Shown: in pieces, positions 53,436 through 62,443 of the stretch
Layout of the letters: each line of letters starts with the position of its first letter
How positions within the stretch are numbered: the first letter of the stretch is position 1
Origin: Thalassococcus_A lentus
GTDB taxonomy: Bacteria; Pseudomonadota; Alphaproteobacteria; Rhodobacterales; Rhodobacteraceae
Direction: 5' to 3'
DNA: 64,000 bases
Assembly (NCBI RefSeq): GCF_028023555.1
Contig: NZ_JAQIOY010000008.1
Span: forward strand, 1 to 64,000
Translations under genes and position numbers: made by a program
The notes under the pieces: model-generated
What the model saw: the letters and a program-made list of their open reading frames with translations, nothing else
The model's database searches: none
What the model was told of the DNA's origin: nothing

Positions 53436-54275
53436 TCAGGCGGCGGATTCCTGAGGCATGCGATCCAAGAGAAGCTCGGCCTCATCGTCCAGAAAGTCCT
53501 TGTCTTCCAGTGCGCCACTCTTGCGAGCAAAGGACCCAAAGCTTTCAATCAGAACGTCCAGCTTGGCAACAAACCGTCGGCGCGCGAAAAGATAGTCATC
53601 GCCCTCCCAGCTGTTTTCGAGCCGGTCAACTTCGGACTCGATAATCCGGACGAACTTGGCGATTGGCTTTTGGCTGCGCTGAAGGATTTCTGTGTCCTCG
53701 CGGGCGCTTTCAATGGTGTTGTACAGAAGGTCTTGGGCGGCTTCAGTGCGCCGTGTCAGATCGGCATCGCCCAGTCCGGCGATGCGATGAACGGCACTGG
53801 CCAAATCCAGTTCGTGTTGATCGATTTGCGAGGCCAGTACCATGCAGGCGACTTCCTCGCGGTTTTCCATTCCCTTGTCTTTCATTGGATCCAGCCCGAA
53901 AGCGGCAATCGTCAGGCCAACAGAAGCCAATCCCAGCATTGCGGGAACGAACAGTGTATAGAAATGATGTCCGGCCAAAAGGAATACGGTCACGCCGATC
54001 AAACAGGCGCCCATCAGCTTTAGGGGCCACTTGGGTGCATGCGCGGCGATGGCCGCGTCGTAGCGCGCCTCGGATATCAGGCCGCGCGCTATCAAGCGCA
54101 ATCCACAGGACAGCAGAAACAACTGCAATACCGCAGTGGCGATCAGCACCGCAGATCCTTGGAACATCCAAAGAACCAGCGGAAAGGCAGCGAGAAAGAG
54201 AATGTTCAAGCCGGACCCCAAAAAAGCTGTCTTCTGCAGCGGGGGGGGTGGATCGTTTATGTCTTGCATAGCCAT
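53436..54275 (-). CDS. Second XpaC-family membrane protein
   Basis: 279 aa, diverged paralogue of the XpaC-like protein downstream. It has the same plan: hydrophobic pairs (about 20-65 and 88-130), then AAFGLDPMKDKGMENREEVACMVLASQIDQHELDLASA and a helical tail with FARRRFVAKLDVLIESFGSFARKSG. The shared (I/L)DPMKDKGME block ties the two. The N-terminus is proline-rich (NDPPPPLQK). It follows a small two-helix membrane protein by 12 bases and is probably the second gene of the operon ending in telA, DUF2927 and SPFH-GYF. Confidence 0.75.
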   Translation of the reverse strand: MAMQDINDPPPPLQKTAFLGSGLNILFLAAFPLVLWMFQGSAVLIATAVLQLFLLSCGLRLIARGLISEARYDAAIAAHAPKWPLKLMGACLIGVTVFLLAGHHFYTLFVPAMLGLASVGLTIAAFGLDPMKDKGMENREEVACMVLASQIDQHELDLASAVHRIAGLGDADLTRRTEAAQDLLYNTIESAREDTEILQRSQKPIAKFVRIIESEVDRLENSWEGDDYLFARRRFVAKLDVLIESFGSFARKSGALEDKDFLDDEAELLLDRMPQESAA

Positions 54276-54287
54276 CAGTGTTCGCCC

Positions 54288-54485
54288 TCAGAAATAGCTC
54301 AGGACAAAGATCAGGCCCCAGAGCATGACAAAGGCGAGACGTGGAACGAGTTCCCCGTCGTTGCGGGCGCGTACCGTCATTTTCGACAAAATTTCGAATG
54401 TATCGGTGGCTGCCATGCGCAGACCACCAAGCATCAGAAACAGCGACAAACAACCGATCGCAAGAGCTATGAGCGTAAACATCAT
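54288..54485 (-). CDS. Small two-helix membrane protein
   Basis: 65 aa, starting at ATG 54485 or the adjacent ATG 54482. Two hydrophobic helices (about 3-24 and 48-64) flank a short basic loop with KMTVRARNDGELVPR. No family recognised. It is 12 bases upstream of the XpaC-like gene, and nothing precedes it on this strand until rluB ends at 54561, so it is probably the first gene of the XpaC/TelA operon. Confidence 0.65.
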   Translation of the reverse strand: MMFTLIALAIGCLSLFLMLGGLRMAATDTFEILSKMTVRARNDGELVPRLAFVMLWGLIFVLSYF

Positions 54486-54560
54486 GCTCTCAAAGATGAC
54501 AGCGAATCCGGGCGAAAATCCGGCAAGTGCCGGGAAAAACTGGGAAGAGTTAATGCCAGA

Positions 54561-55505
54561 TTAGCCGTTTCTGCCTTTGTTTGCGCCACTTTTGCCAGTC
54601 TTGGGACGTGGCTTCAACGATCGCTTGGCGGACGCTGCGTTCCGTCCCTGGCTGTTGGGCTTTGAGCGATTGTTGCCAGATTTCAAAGACTTGCTAGTGT
54701 CGTTTGCGCCGCTGCGCCGTCTCTGAGGAACCGGACGGTCTGCCTTGGCGCCATCCAAGCCCAACTGGTCGCGCAAGATCTTGCGGCGGACTTCCTGAAC
54801 CTCGCCTTGTTTCAACTGACCCAGCTGGAATGGTCCGTAGGACACCCGGATCAACCGATTCACGTTCAGACCGATGTCGGTCATGGCGCGGCGAATCTCG
54901 CGATTCTTTCCTTCGCGCAGCCCGACTGTCAGCCAGGCATTCGCGCCCTGTTGCCGATCCAGAGTGACGATCATCGGCTGAAATCTTTGGCCGTCCACAA
55001 CCAAACCGTCCCGAAGCGGTTGCAACATGGTGTCATTCGGTCTGCCATTGACCCGGACGCGGTACTTGCGCAGCCAACCGGTCGAGGGCAGCTCAAGTTT
55101 GCGTTTGACGCCACCGTCATTGGTCAGCAGCAACAGGCCTTCTGAGTTGAGATCCAGACGCCCGACGCTCATGACCCGAGGCAAATCGTCCGGCAGATCA
55201 TCATAGATCGTGGGTCTGCCTTGCTCGTCCTTGTTCGTCGTTACCAGCCCGGTTGGTTTGTGGTAGAGCCACAACCGTTCTTCTTCGGGTGCGTCCAGTG
55301 GTTTGCCATCTACGACGATCTTGTCGTTCGGTGTGACGTTCAAAGCCGCACGATCAATGATTGTGCCGTTGACGGATACACGCCCTGCCTCGATCAAGCG
55401 CTCTGCTTCTCTGCGCGACGCTAGCCCGGATCGCGCGATCACTTTGGCGACGCGTTCGCCCGGCGGCGTTTTCGAGGGGGATTCTGGTGTGTTGGAACTG
55501 GACAT
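54561..55505 (-). CDS. rluB: 23S rRNA pseudouridine synthase, RluB-like
   Basis: 314 aa. The N-terminal S4 RNA-binding domain is RVAKVIARSGLASRREAERLIEAGRVSVNG (about 19-48). The RsuA/RluB catalytic core has the Asp in SVGRLDLNSEGLLLLTNDGG near 120, plus LREGKNREIRRAMTDIGL. The last 60 residues are a Lys/Arg/Asn/Ser-rich tail (KRSLKPRPKTGKSGANKGRN), as in several alphaproteobacterial RluB proteins, probably aiding rRNA binding. It makes a pseudouridine in helix 89 of 23S rRNA. Divergent from tadA. Confidence 0.9.
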   Translation of the reverse strand: MSSSNTPESPSKTPPGERVAKVIARSGLASRREAERLIEAGRVSVNGTIIDRAALNVTPNDKIVVDGKPLDAPEEERLWLYHKPTGLVTTNKDEQGRPTIYDDLPDDLPRVMSVGRLDLNSEGLLLLTNDGGVKRKLELPSTGWLRKYRVRVNGRPNDTMLQPLRDGLVVDGQRFQPMIVTLDRQQGANAWLTVGLREGKNREIRRAMTDIGLNVNRLIRVSYGPFQLGQLKQGEVQEVRRKILRDQLGLDGAKADRPVPQRRRSGANDTSKSLKSGNNRSKPNSQGRNAASAKRSLKPRPKTGKSGANKGRNG

Positions 55506-55599
55506 GATGCGGCCCGTCTAACGTATCACGCCGCGCTGTCAAAGGCGCTTTGATGCGACAGGTGCTTTCACACGGCGTTTGATAGGGCTAGATACAGCC

Positions 55600-56052
55600 A
55601 TGACTTTTGCCAGCCATATGGATATCGCGCTTGCCGAAGCGCAGGCCGCCGCACAGCGCGGCGAAGTGCCGGTGGGCGCTGTGGTGACATCGAGCGATGG
55701 GACTGTCATCGCGCAGGCGGGTAATCGCACCCGCGAACTGAATGATCCGACAGCCCATGCCGAAATCCTCGCCATTCGGGAAGCTTGCGCGGCATTGGGG
55801 CAGGAGCGTCTTCCTGATCACGACCTCTATGTGACGCTTGAACCGTGCCCAATGTGCGCAGCCGCCATTTCATTCGCACGGATTCGGCGGCTCTATTATG
55901 GCGCAGCCGATCCCAAATCCGGCGGGGTGGCGCAGGGCGCACGGGTTTTTTCCCATGCACAATGCCATCATATGCCCGAAATTTATGACGGGCTGTCTGC
56001 TGAACCTGCTTCGGAATTACTGCGCAAATTTTTTGCAGGACGCCGGACATGA
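55600..56052 (+). CDS. tadA: tRNA-specific adenosine deaminase
   Basis: 150 aa from ATG 55600; an in-frame TTG at 55579 would add seven residues without support. It converts A34 to inosine in tRNA-Arg(ACG). Zinc and catalytic residues are in the cytidine-deaminase fold: TAHAEILAI (His and proton-shuttling Glu) and [10 protein letters not shown] (two Cys). GEVPVGAVV near 26 is also typical. The stop overlaps the rluE-like start by four bases (ATGA), so two RNA-modification genes are coupled. Confidence 0.94.
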   Translation: MTFASHMDIALAEAQAAAQRGEVPVGAVVTSSDGTVIAQAGNRTRELNDPTAHAEILAIREACAALGQERLPDHDLYVTLEPCPMCAAAISFARIRRLYYGAADPKSGGVAQGARVFSHAQCHHMPEIYDGLSAEPASELLRKFFAGRRT

Positions 56053-56594
56053 GCCGCGTGATCCTGTTCAACAAGCCCTTTGGTGTTTTGTCCCAGTTCA
56101 CTGACAAGGGCACCCAAGGCAGCCCACGGCCAACCTTGTCCGATTTTGTGGACGTGCCCGGCGTTTACCCGGCCGGGCGTCTGGATCGCGATAGTGAAGG
56201 CTTGATGGTTCTGACGGACGATGGTCGATTGCAGGCTAGGATCGCGAGCCCCAAGTTCAAAAAACCCAAAACCTATCTTGTTCAGGTCGAGGGTCTTGTA
56301 AGCGAAGAACAGCTGCAGGCCTTGCGTGCCGGGGTTACGCTGAAGGATGGGCCGACCCGGCCTGCGTGTACCGAGGCAATCGACCCGCCAGACATCTGGG
56401 AGCGTGATCCACCTGTACGCTACCGCAAGACCGTGCCGGATAGCTGGATAAAGCTGACCATCACCGAGGGGCGCAACCGGCAGGTGCGCCGGATGACTGC
56501 GCATGTCGGCCTGCCGTGTCTTCGTCTGGTGCGATGGTCGGTTGGTGACTGGTCACTCGACGGGCTTGCACAGGGTCAGTGGCGGGACGCCTGA
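56049..56594 (+). CDS. rluE: 23S rRNA pseudouridine synthase, RluE-like
   Basis: 181 aa, without an S4 domain, as is typical of RluE. It opens [13 protein letters not shown] and has the catalytic Asp in [20 protein letters not shown] (about 44-63), then [27 protein letters not shown]. It modifies a uridine of 23S rRNA. It starts within the tadA stop. A perfect hairpin follows the gene at 56603-56621. Confidence 0.9.
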   Translation: MSRVILFNKPFGVLSQFTDKGTQGSPRPTLSDFVDVPGVYPAGRLDRDSEGLMVLTDDGRLQARIASPKFKKPKTYLVQVEGLVSEEQLQALRAGVTLKDGPTRPACTEAIDPPDIWERDPPVRYRKTVPDSWIKLTITEGRNRQVRRMTAHVGLPCLRLVRWSVGDWSLDGLAQGQWRDA

Positions 56595-56602
56595 CGCCGC
56601 TC

Positions 56603-56621
56603 GTTCCGGCTGGGCCGGAAC
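56603..56621. terminator. Hairpin between convergent rluE and hemF
   Basis: GTTCCGGC (56603-56610) and GCCGGAAC (56614-56621) form a perfect 8-bp stem with a three-base loop, eight bases after the rluE stop. It could serve both convergent genes. No T-run is present on the plus strand. Confidence 0.5.
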
Positions 56622-56681
56622 ATCGCCCCGCCCGCCGTCCCGCCAATACCCAGAGGCCTGGATGTCACGTATGTGGTTGCG

Positions 56682-57572
56682 TCAAACCCACTTTGCCAAT
56701 GGCGGAAGACTCATCAGGACAGCATTGGCATCATGCCCCGTCGCAAGGCCAAATTTCGTGCCGCGGTCGTAGACAAGGTTGTATTCCGCGTACAACCCGC
56801 GATGCACGAGCTGAGTGTCCTTGTCCGCATCGGTGAATGCCTGCACGCGGCGCTTTTCGACCAGTGGAACATAGGCGGGAAGAAAGGCACGGCCGATATC
56901 CTGTGTCAGGGTGAAATCCGCTTCCCAATCGCCGGAGTTCCGATCGTCCATGAAAATTCCGCCGACCCCACGTGCGCGTCCCCGGTGCGGAACATAGAAG
57001 TATTCGTCGGCCCATTCCTTGAGGCGCGGGTAGTGTTCGGTTCCGTGCGGATCCAGATGCGCCTTTTGCGTGGCATGAAAATGGGCAGTGTCTTCGTCGT
57101 ATTCGATGCAGGGGTTCAGATCCGACCCACCTCCGAACCACCAAGCATGGGGGGTCCAGAACATCCGGGTGTTCATATGTACGGCAGGGCAGTGCGGGTT
57201 TTGCATATGAGCCACGAGGCTGATGCCGCTGGCCCAGAAACTGGGATCGTCTTCCATGCCGGGAACGCCGCGGGCTGCCATTGCTTTTTGCGCTTGCGGT
57301 CCGAGTTGCCCGTAAACCGTCGACACATTCACGCCGACCTTCTCAAACACCCGGCCACCGCGCATGACGCTCATCAGGCCACCACCTGCGTCTGATCCGT
57401 CATCCGAATGGCGCTTGGTCGTGGTTACTTCAAAGCGGCCCGCATCCATCTCTGCGAAAGGGCCGTCGCTGTGATTGTCTTCCAACTTTTCAAAGGCGCC
57501 AACGATTTCATCCCGAAGCGTACGGAACCATTCAGCAGCGCGGCTGCGTTCGCTGTCCAACATATCTTTCAT
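56682..57572 (-). CDS. hemF: Oxygen-dependent coproporphyrinogen III oxidase
   Basis: 296 aa from ATG 57572, with AGAGGA seven bases upstream; the frame stays open to 57626. It catalyses the aerobic oxidative decarboxylation of coproporphyrinogen III in haem synthesis. Visible signatures are GVNVSTVYGQL, CPAVHMNTRMFWTP, FGGGSDLNPCIEYDED, FHATQKAHLD and the C-terminal RGLYAEYNLVYDRGTKFGL. It is complete and of normal length. The downstream genes are unrelated housekeeping genes. Confidence 0.95.
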   Translation of the reverse strand: MKDMLDSERSRAAEWFRTLRDEIVGAFEKLEDNHSDGPFAEMDAGRFEVTTTKRHSDDGSDAGGGLMSVMRGGRVFEKVGVNVSTVYGQLGPQAQKAMAARGVPGMEDDPSFWASGISLVAHMQNPHCPAVHMNTRMFWTPHAWWFGGGSDLNPCIEYDEDTAHFHATQKAHLDPHGTEHYPRLKEWADEYFYVPHRGRARGVGGIFMDDRNSGDWEADFTLTQDIGRAFLPAYVPLVEKRRVQAFTDADKDTQLVHRGLYAEYNLVYDRGTKFGLATGHDANAVLMSLPPLAKWV

Positions 57573-57651
57573 CGAAGTGTCCTCTTTGGTTGACACCATG
57601 CTAGTCAAGCCTGTGTCCAAGAGCAACTTGGTGATTGCCTATTGCGGGGAT

Positions 57652-58452
57652 TCAGTGTGCCGGAGCTGCCACGGGATCCAGCAGGGTGCGCCCACCGTCG
57701 ATGGTCATGATCTGACCAGTGACAAAACCGGCCGCCTCGCTTGACAGAAATTGCACCGCTTCGGCCAGTTCCCTTGGTCCGGCGATACGCCCCAAAGGTG
57801 TGTGGGCTTCGATGTCGTCACGATAATCCGCGTGTTCGCGCAACGTATCCTTGAGACTTGCGGACATCAGTGATCCAAACGACACGGCGTTCACCCGGAT
57901 CCGTTCCGGGGCCAAGACAACCGCCATCGACCGGGTCATTTGATCCAGTGCAGCACAGGACACCGAATATCCCAGCAAGGAGGGGTGAGAGCGCCGCGCT
58001 GCGATCGAGGACAGATTGACGATTGCACCAACCTGTCCTTCTTCCTGTCCCTCAGCCTGTTTGATCATGCGTTTGCTGACTAATTGGGTCATGCGCAGGG
58101 CTGTTGTCATATTTTGGCCAAGCATGCGTTCCACGGAATCGTCTTCGATATCCAGAGGATCGGATGGCATCATCTGGCGGGAGCCGTTGACCAGAATGTC
58201 CACTCGGTCAAAGGCATCCAGCGTCGCGGAAAGCAGGTTGGCCATGGTAAGCCTCTCGCGTAGGTCACCGGCAAAGTAGCGGACATTGCCTTCGTCCTGT
58301 GCCTCGCCGCATTCCTTGATCAGCTGTTCTTCGTCCATGTCGGCGAAGATGACATTGGCACCCTTGTTTACAAAATGCCGCGCGATCGCGAGACCGACGC
58401 CATTGGCGGCTCCGGTGACAATCGCGGTCTTTCCTTCGATGGAAAAGCTCAT
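57652..58452 (-). CDS. SDR-family protein lacking the catalytic lysine
   Basis: 266 aa short-chain dehydrogenase/reductase fold. The cofactor motif TGAANGVGLAIA (about 14-25) and the C-terminal GQIMTIDGG are canonical. The NNAG motif is replaced by NGSRQM. The active-site YxxxK is YSVSC, so the usual Lys is Cys, although the upstream Ser (NLSSIAARR) is kept. This suggests altered chemistry or a non-enzymatic role. It lies upstream of hemF on the same strand; the 79-base gap may carry hemF's promoter. Confidence 0.85.
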   Translation of the reverse strand: MSFSIEGKTAIVTGAANGVGLAIARHFVNKGANVIFADMDEEQLIKECGEAQDEGNVRYFAGDLRERLTMANLLSATLDAFDRVDILVNGSRQMMPSDPLDIEDDSVERMLGQNMTTALRMTQLVSKRMIKQAEGQEEGQVGAIVNLSSIAARRSHPSLLGYSVSCAALDQMTRSMAVVLAPERIRVNAVSFGSLMSASLKDTLREHADYRDDIEAHTPLGRIAGPRELAEAVQFLSSEAAGFVTGQIMTIDGGRTLLDPVAAPAH

Positions 58453-58491
58453 AGAGAATCCCTGTTTGGTTCGTCGTCACGCTACGACACT

Positions 58492-59487
58492 TCACCGCTT
58501 CGGGCGAGAGGGCCGCGCGGCGTGCAGTATCTTGAAACGATTATTGCCAGCGATTTCGGCAACATCCCGAAAATTGGCTGCGAGCGTGGTTTCATAAGGT
58601 AAGTGGCGGTTTGCGACCATCCACAACTGTCCGTTCGGCGCCAAGAGGCGTGCGGCTGCTGTGACGAAGGCCTGCCCGATACGTGGGTCGGCTTTGCGGC
58701 CCTGATGGAAGGGCGGGTTCATGACCACACCGTCCAGCGGTTTCGACGGTGATTTCCAGGTGGTTGCATCAGCCCAATGAAATTGCGCGCGCGGGTCCGT
58801 TACGTTCTGGCGGGCACAGTCCAATGCATGAGCTTCGGCTTCGACTAGATGCAGAGCGGTCACACCCTCTTTGCTCAGAATCTCTCGGGACAACCAGCCC
58901 CAGCCTGCACCAAGATCTGCTACTTGCCCCTTGAGTGTCTCGGGCAGCGCGGCTGCCAAGGCAACAGAGGCCGGATCGGCGGCATCCGCCGAAAAGATAC
59001 CGGGTGCCGTCATATCGCCCTGCGTGTTGGCAGACATAACCGGCCGCACCCAATCTGAAAACGCGCCCTGTGCTCGGAACCAGAGGCATTTGCCATGAGC
59101 CTTGGAAACAACGCCGTCCAGAGTCACGCGCTTTTTCAAAGCTTTTGCAATTGATTCAATACCGTCGGTCTTGGCTCCATTGATTACGATAAGGCCGTCC
59201 GGTGTTGCGGCCTCGGCCTCGGCGATCATGGTTTCGGCCAGATCACGGGCGCGGGGCAGGAACACGATGCTGGCGGCATAGGGGCCTTTGGGCGCAACCG
59301 AGACAGCCATGCCGCGGCGTGCCCAGCTGTCATAGTCTGGTGCGAAGCTGTGGATGACTTCACAACGCGCAGCATCGAGGCCAGACAGAGCCATATCGCC
59401 GGACGCGCGCCAAAGCGCGAGTGTGCCGGATTGCGGCAGTGCAAGCCCCCCGGTTTCAAGGGCAAAGAGCAATCGATCGGAACTCAT
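58492..59487 (-). CDS. RsmC-like class I SAM methyltransferase
   Basis: 331 aa from ATG 59487. It has a two-domain plan as in 16S rRNA (guanine-N2) methyltransferase RsmC/RlmG: a degenerate N-terminal domain (about 1-165), then a catalytic domain with the SAM motif VADLGAGWGWLSREIL near 195 and the NPPFHQG active site near 255. It probably methylates rRNA guanine. The substrate nucleotide cannot be told from sequence. It lies 17 bases after clpS on the same strand. Confidence 0.85.
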   Translation of the reverse strand: MSSDRLLFALETGGLALPQSGTLALWRASGDMALSGLDAARCEVIHSFAPDYDSWARRGMAVSVAPKGPYAASIVFLPRARDLAETMIAEAEAATPDGLIVINGAKTDGIESIAKALKKRVTLDGVVSKAHGKCLWFRAQGAFSDWVRPVMSANTQGDMTAPGIFSADAADPASVALAAALPETLKGQVADLGAGWGWLSREILSKEGVTALHLVEAEAHALDCARQNVTDPRAQFHWADATTWKSPSKPLDGVVMNPPFHQGRKADPRIGQAFVTAAARLLAPNGQLWMVANRHLPYETTLAANFRDVAEIAGNNRFKILHAARPSRPKR

Positions 59488-59504
59488 GGCGGCGGCTCTC
59501 GAGC

Positions 59505-59867
59505 CTATTCCTTTTCCATGGTGCATTGCAGCGGGTGCTGGTGACGCCGTGCAAAATCCATCACCTGACCAACCTTGGTTTCGGCGATTTCGTGGCTGAA
59601 GACGCCGACAACGGCAACGCCTTTTTTGTGAACGGTCAACATGACCTCAAAGGCCTGAGCGTGTGTCATGCCGAAAAAGCGTTCCAGAACGTGTACGACG
59701 AACTCCATGGGGGTGTAATCGTCGTTAAGCAAAAGCACTTTATACAAAGGGGGGCGTTTGGTCTTGGGTTTGACATCCACGACCACGCTTGCATCGCCCT
59801 GCCCATCATCGGGCAGGTCCGGTCCACCTGTTGCGGCAACTATCCGATATTGCTGTGCATTGGTCAT
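59505..59867 (-). CDS. clpS: ATP-dependent Clp protease adaptor ClpS
   Basis: 120 aa from ATG 59867; the frame stays open upstream but that part is unlike the family. It delivers N-degron substrates to ClpAP. The core [24 protein letters not shown] (about 42-65) has the acidic pocket residues, and [23 protein letters not shown] is the conserved second half. The N-terminal 35 residues are a flexible, acidic extension. Divergent from the HAD hydrolase at 59965. Confidence 0.93.
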   Translation of the reverse strand: MTNAQQYRIVAATGGPDLPDDGQGDASVVVDVKPKTKRPPLYKVLLLNDDYTPMEFVVHVLERFFGMTHAQAFEVMLTVHKKGVAVVGVFSHEIAETKVGQVMDFARRHQHPLQCTMEKE

Positions 59868-59964
59868 TGCGTCATTGGTGCTTTGCGTTTGCGGAATTGG
59901 CCTTTGTATATAACCTGACTGTGCGCCGCGAAAAGGGGGGCATTGCAACCAAAGGGGCTTTAGG

Positions 59965-60660
59965 ATGCGAAATCTGCAAACAATCGCTTTCGATGCGGAT
60001 GATACCCTTTGGCACAATGAACGGTTCTTTTCGCTGACGCAGGCACGATTCGCAGAGTTGTTGGCAGATCACGCAGAGCCGGATCACCTGTCGAACCGTC
60101 TGTTGGAAGCCGAGCGCAGGAACATTGGACACTATGGATTTGGTGTAAAAGGGTTTGTCCTTTCAATGATCGAAACAGCCGTGGAGGTTACCGAGGGGCG
60201 GGTTCCCGGAACCGTGATTGCAGAACTGCTGTCCGCTGGCCGCGAAATGCTGGACCATCCGGTTGAGCTGTTGCCCCATGCGCAAGAAGCGGTGGAGAGC
60301 GTTGCGCAGACCCACAGGGTTCTTTTGATCACTAAGGGCGATCTGTTGCATCAGGAGCGGAAGTTAGCCCAGTCAGGTCTGGGGGATCTTTTCGACGGGG
60401 TCGAAATCGTATCGGACAAGACCATTGCGACCTACCAGCGGATTTTTGGGACGGTTCCCGGCGGGGCAGGGGCTTCGATGATGGTTGGGAACTCAATGAA
60501 ATCCGATGTGAGGCCGGCAATTGAGGCGGGTTGTTGGGGCGTTTTTGTTCCGCATGATCTGGGCTGGGATCTGGAACATGCCGAAGCGCCGGAGCACCCG
60601 CGCTTCAAGGAAGTCCAGGATTTGTCCGGGCTGCCCTCTCTGGTTGCAGAAATCGGATGA
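59965..60660 (+). CDS. HAD-superfamily phosphatase
   Basis: 231 aa. HAD motif I is FDADDTLW with the nucleophilic Asp at about residue 10. Motif II is LLITKGD near 117, and motif IV is [13 protein letters not shown] near 172. The cap is helical (subclass I), as in phosphoglycolate phosphatase and YjjG-like nucleotidases. Substrate not determined. It starts close behind AGG in GGGGCTTTAGG and is divergent from clpS. Confidence 0.88.
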   Translation: MRNLQTIAFDADDTLWHNERFFSLTQARFAELLADHAEPDHLSNRLLEAERRNIGHYGFGVKGFVLSMIETAVEVTEGRVPGTVIAELLSAGREMLDHPVELLPHAQEAVESVAQTHRVLLITKGDLLHQERKLAQSGLGDLFDGVEIVSDKTIATYQRIFGTVPGGAGASMMVGNSMKSDVRPAIEAGCWGVFVPHDLGWDLEHAEAPEHPRFKEVQDLSGLPSLVAEIG

Positions 60661-60897
60661 AGATGGCCTACAGGACTGCCTTATTTCCGCCACAATTCGC
60701 CACATTCCAGTCATAATCATGGGTCTTGGGGTGGCATGCCGATGGGGCGCTATATGTAGACGCGGGCTGCGACAAAAACTTCGGAAAATCAATCGGCTGC
60801 GGGGTTTTCTGAATCCACTATCCATGCTAGCGTAAACGCAACAAAAATAAGCCCACCGAGAAAACTCGGGGGCATGAGGCAGAAAAAGGCAGAGATC

Positions 60898-62433
60898 GTG
60901 ACGGGACGTCGCAGGCAGCAGACGGGCCGAATGGGCCTGTATCTATTCACGTTTATTTGGCTAGCGTTGATTGTACCTCTCAGCGCTGTTGCTGCGCCTT
61001 ATGCGGCTATGGTCATGGACGCCCGAAACGGCAAAGTCCTGCATGCAGACAATGCAGACACGCGCCTTCATCCTGCTTCGCTTACAAAGATGATGACACT
61101 CTATGTCGCCTTCGAAGCTGTGCAAAACGGTGAGATTTCCATGGATACCCTGGTCAAGGTGTCCAAGAAGGCGGCTGCTGAGCCACCGTCTAAACTTGGC
61201 CTGCGGGCCGGGCAGAAGATCAAGCTTCGCTATCTGGTTCGCGCCGCTGCTGTGAAGTCAGCCAACGACGCCGCAACCGCAATTGCCGAGGCAATTTCAG
61301 GGTCAGAGGCGGCGTTCGCCCGCAGAATGAACCGCACGGCCAAAGCCATGGGCATGACCCGCACGACCTTCAAGAATGCCCACGGGCTTACTGAAAAGGG
61401 GCATCTTTCAACGGCTCGCGACATGTCAATACTGGGCCGTCATGTGCTCTATGACTATCCGCAGTACTACAACCTCTTCTCTCGCCGCACCGCTGATGCG
61501 GGGGTGCGTACTGTCGCACATACCAATAGGCGCCTGCTGGACAGCTACAAAGGGGCCGATGGGATCAAGACAGGATACACCCGCGCAGCCGGTTTCAACC
61601 TTGTCGCATCGGCCGAGCGCGGCCGCGAACGCGTGATCGCCACGGTTTTCGGCGGGCGGTCCACTGCATCGCGAAATGCTAAGGTGGCTGAGCTTCTGGA
61701 TTTGGGTTTCCGTCGCGCACCGTCGCGTATGGCGCTGCGTGCACCGGGCAAGCCGCCATACATGGGTAAAGTCAGCAAAAAGACAGTGACGGTGGCATCG
61801 AACAACGCCCCTGCACCGGGCGCTCGGGCAAAATCGATCCGCGTGGCCAATGCCGCAGTCAAACGCAGCCTGCGTCCCAAGGCCCGTCCGATCCCCGCCA
61901 AAGAGGTTGCGCCCTTGGTTGCCGGGGTGCAGGACGATATCGAAAGCGTTCTTCAGCAAGTGGCAGAGGTGGCCACAAAGCCTGAAGCGAAGCCAGAAGT
62001 CGTGGCAAAGGTTGTGGAGCCTGCCCCAAAGCAAGAGGTTGTCGCAGCCGCTGCAGCAACTGAACAACGCGCCCCGGCAAAGTCGGTCAAGCCCGTTGTG
62101 CGTCCCAAACAGGTCGTCTTGGCTGCATCGGCGGCCCGCGCACCTGCGACACCAGCCCGCAAGGCCGAGGTCATCACCCGCGTGTCAACATCCGGTGGCC
62201 GCCATTGGGGTGTGAATATTGGTCGATATCCAAGCCGCTTTGCTGCTGAGAAAGTCCTTCTGAAGACTGCTCTGTCCGAAACCACATCGCTGAGCGGAGC
62301 ATTGCGCAAAGTGGTGCAGGGCAAACGCGGTTTTGATGCGAACTTCATGGGACTGACCCGCGAAGGCGCTGATCTGGCCTGCCGGCGGCTGCAGGCCCGT
62401 CAGGTCACCTGCTTTATGATCGGGCCAAGCTGA
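60898..62433 (+). CDS. D-alanyl-D-alanine carboxypeptidase with SPOR domain (DacF-like)
   Basis: About 511 aa. GTG 60898 has AAGG at a good distance; ATG 60874 sits only two bases after its G-run. A signal peptide ends at SAVAA. The penicillin-binding core has all three motifs: SLTKMM (Ser61, Lys64), SAND near 120, and KTGYTRAAG near 224. A Lys/Pro/Ala/Val-rich linker (about 285-430) leads to a C-terminal SPOR domain (WGVNIGRYPSRFAAEKVLLK), which binds denuded peptidoglycan at the septum. It trims pentapeptides in the periplasm. A small stem (60856-60869) lies just before the ATG. Confidence 0.9.
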   Translation: MTGRRRQQTGRMGLYLFTFIWLALIVPLSAVAAPYAAMVMDARNGKVLHADNADTRLHPASLTKMMTLYVAFEAVQNGEISMDTLVKVSKKAAAEPPSKLGLRAGQKIKLRYLVRAAAVKSANDAATAIAEAISGSEAAFARRMNRTAKAMGMTRTTFKNAHGLTEKGHLSTARDMSILGRHVLYDYPQYYNLFSRRTADAGVRTVAHTNRRLLDSYKGADGIKTGYTRAAGFNLVASAERGRERVIATVFGGRSTASRNAKVAELLDLGFRRAPSRMALRAPGKPPYMGKVSKKTVTVASNNAPAPGARAKSIRVANAAVKRSLRPKARPIPAKEVAPLVAGVQDDIESVLQQVAEVATKPEAKPEVVAKVVEPAPKQEVVAAAAATEQRAPAKSVKPVVRPKQVVLAASAARAPATPARKAEVITRVSTSGGRHWGVNIGRYPSRFAAEKVLLKTALSETTSLSGALRKVVQGKRGFDANFMGLTREGADLACRRLQARQVTCFMIGPS

Positions 62434-62443
62434 TCGGCGCGTT

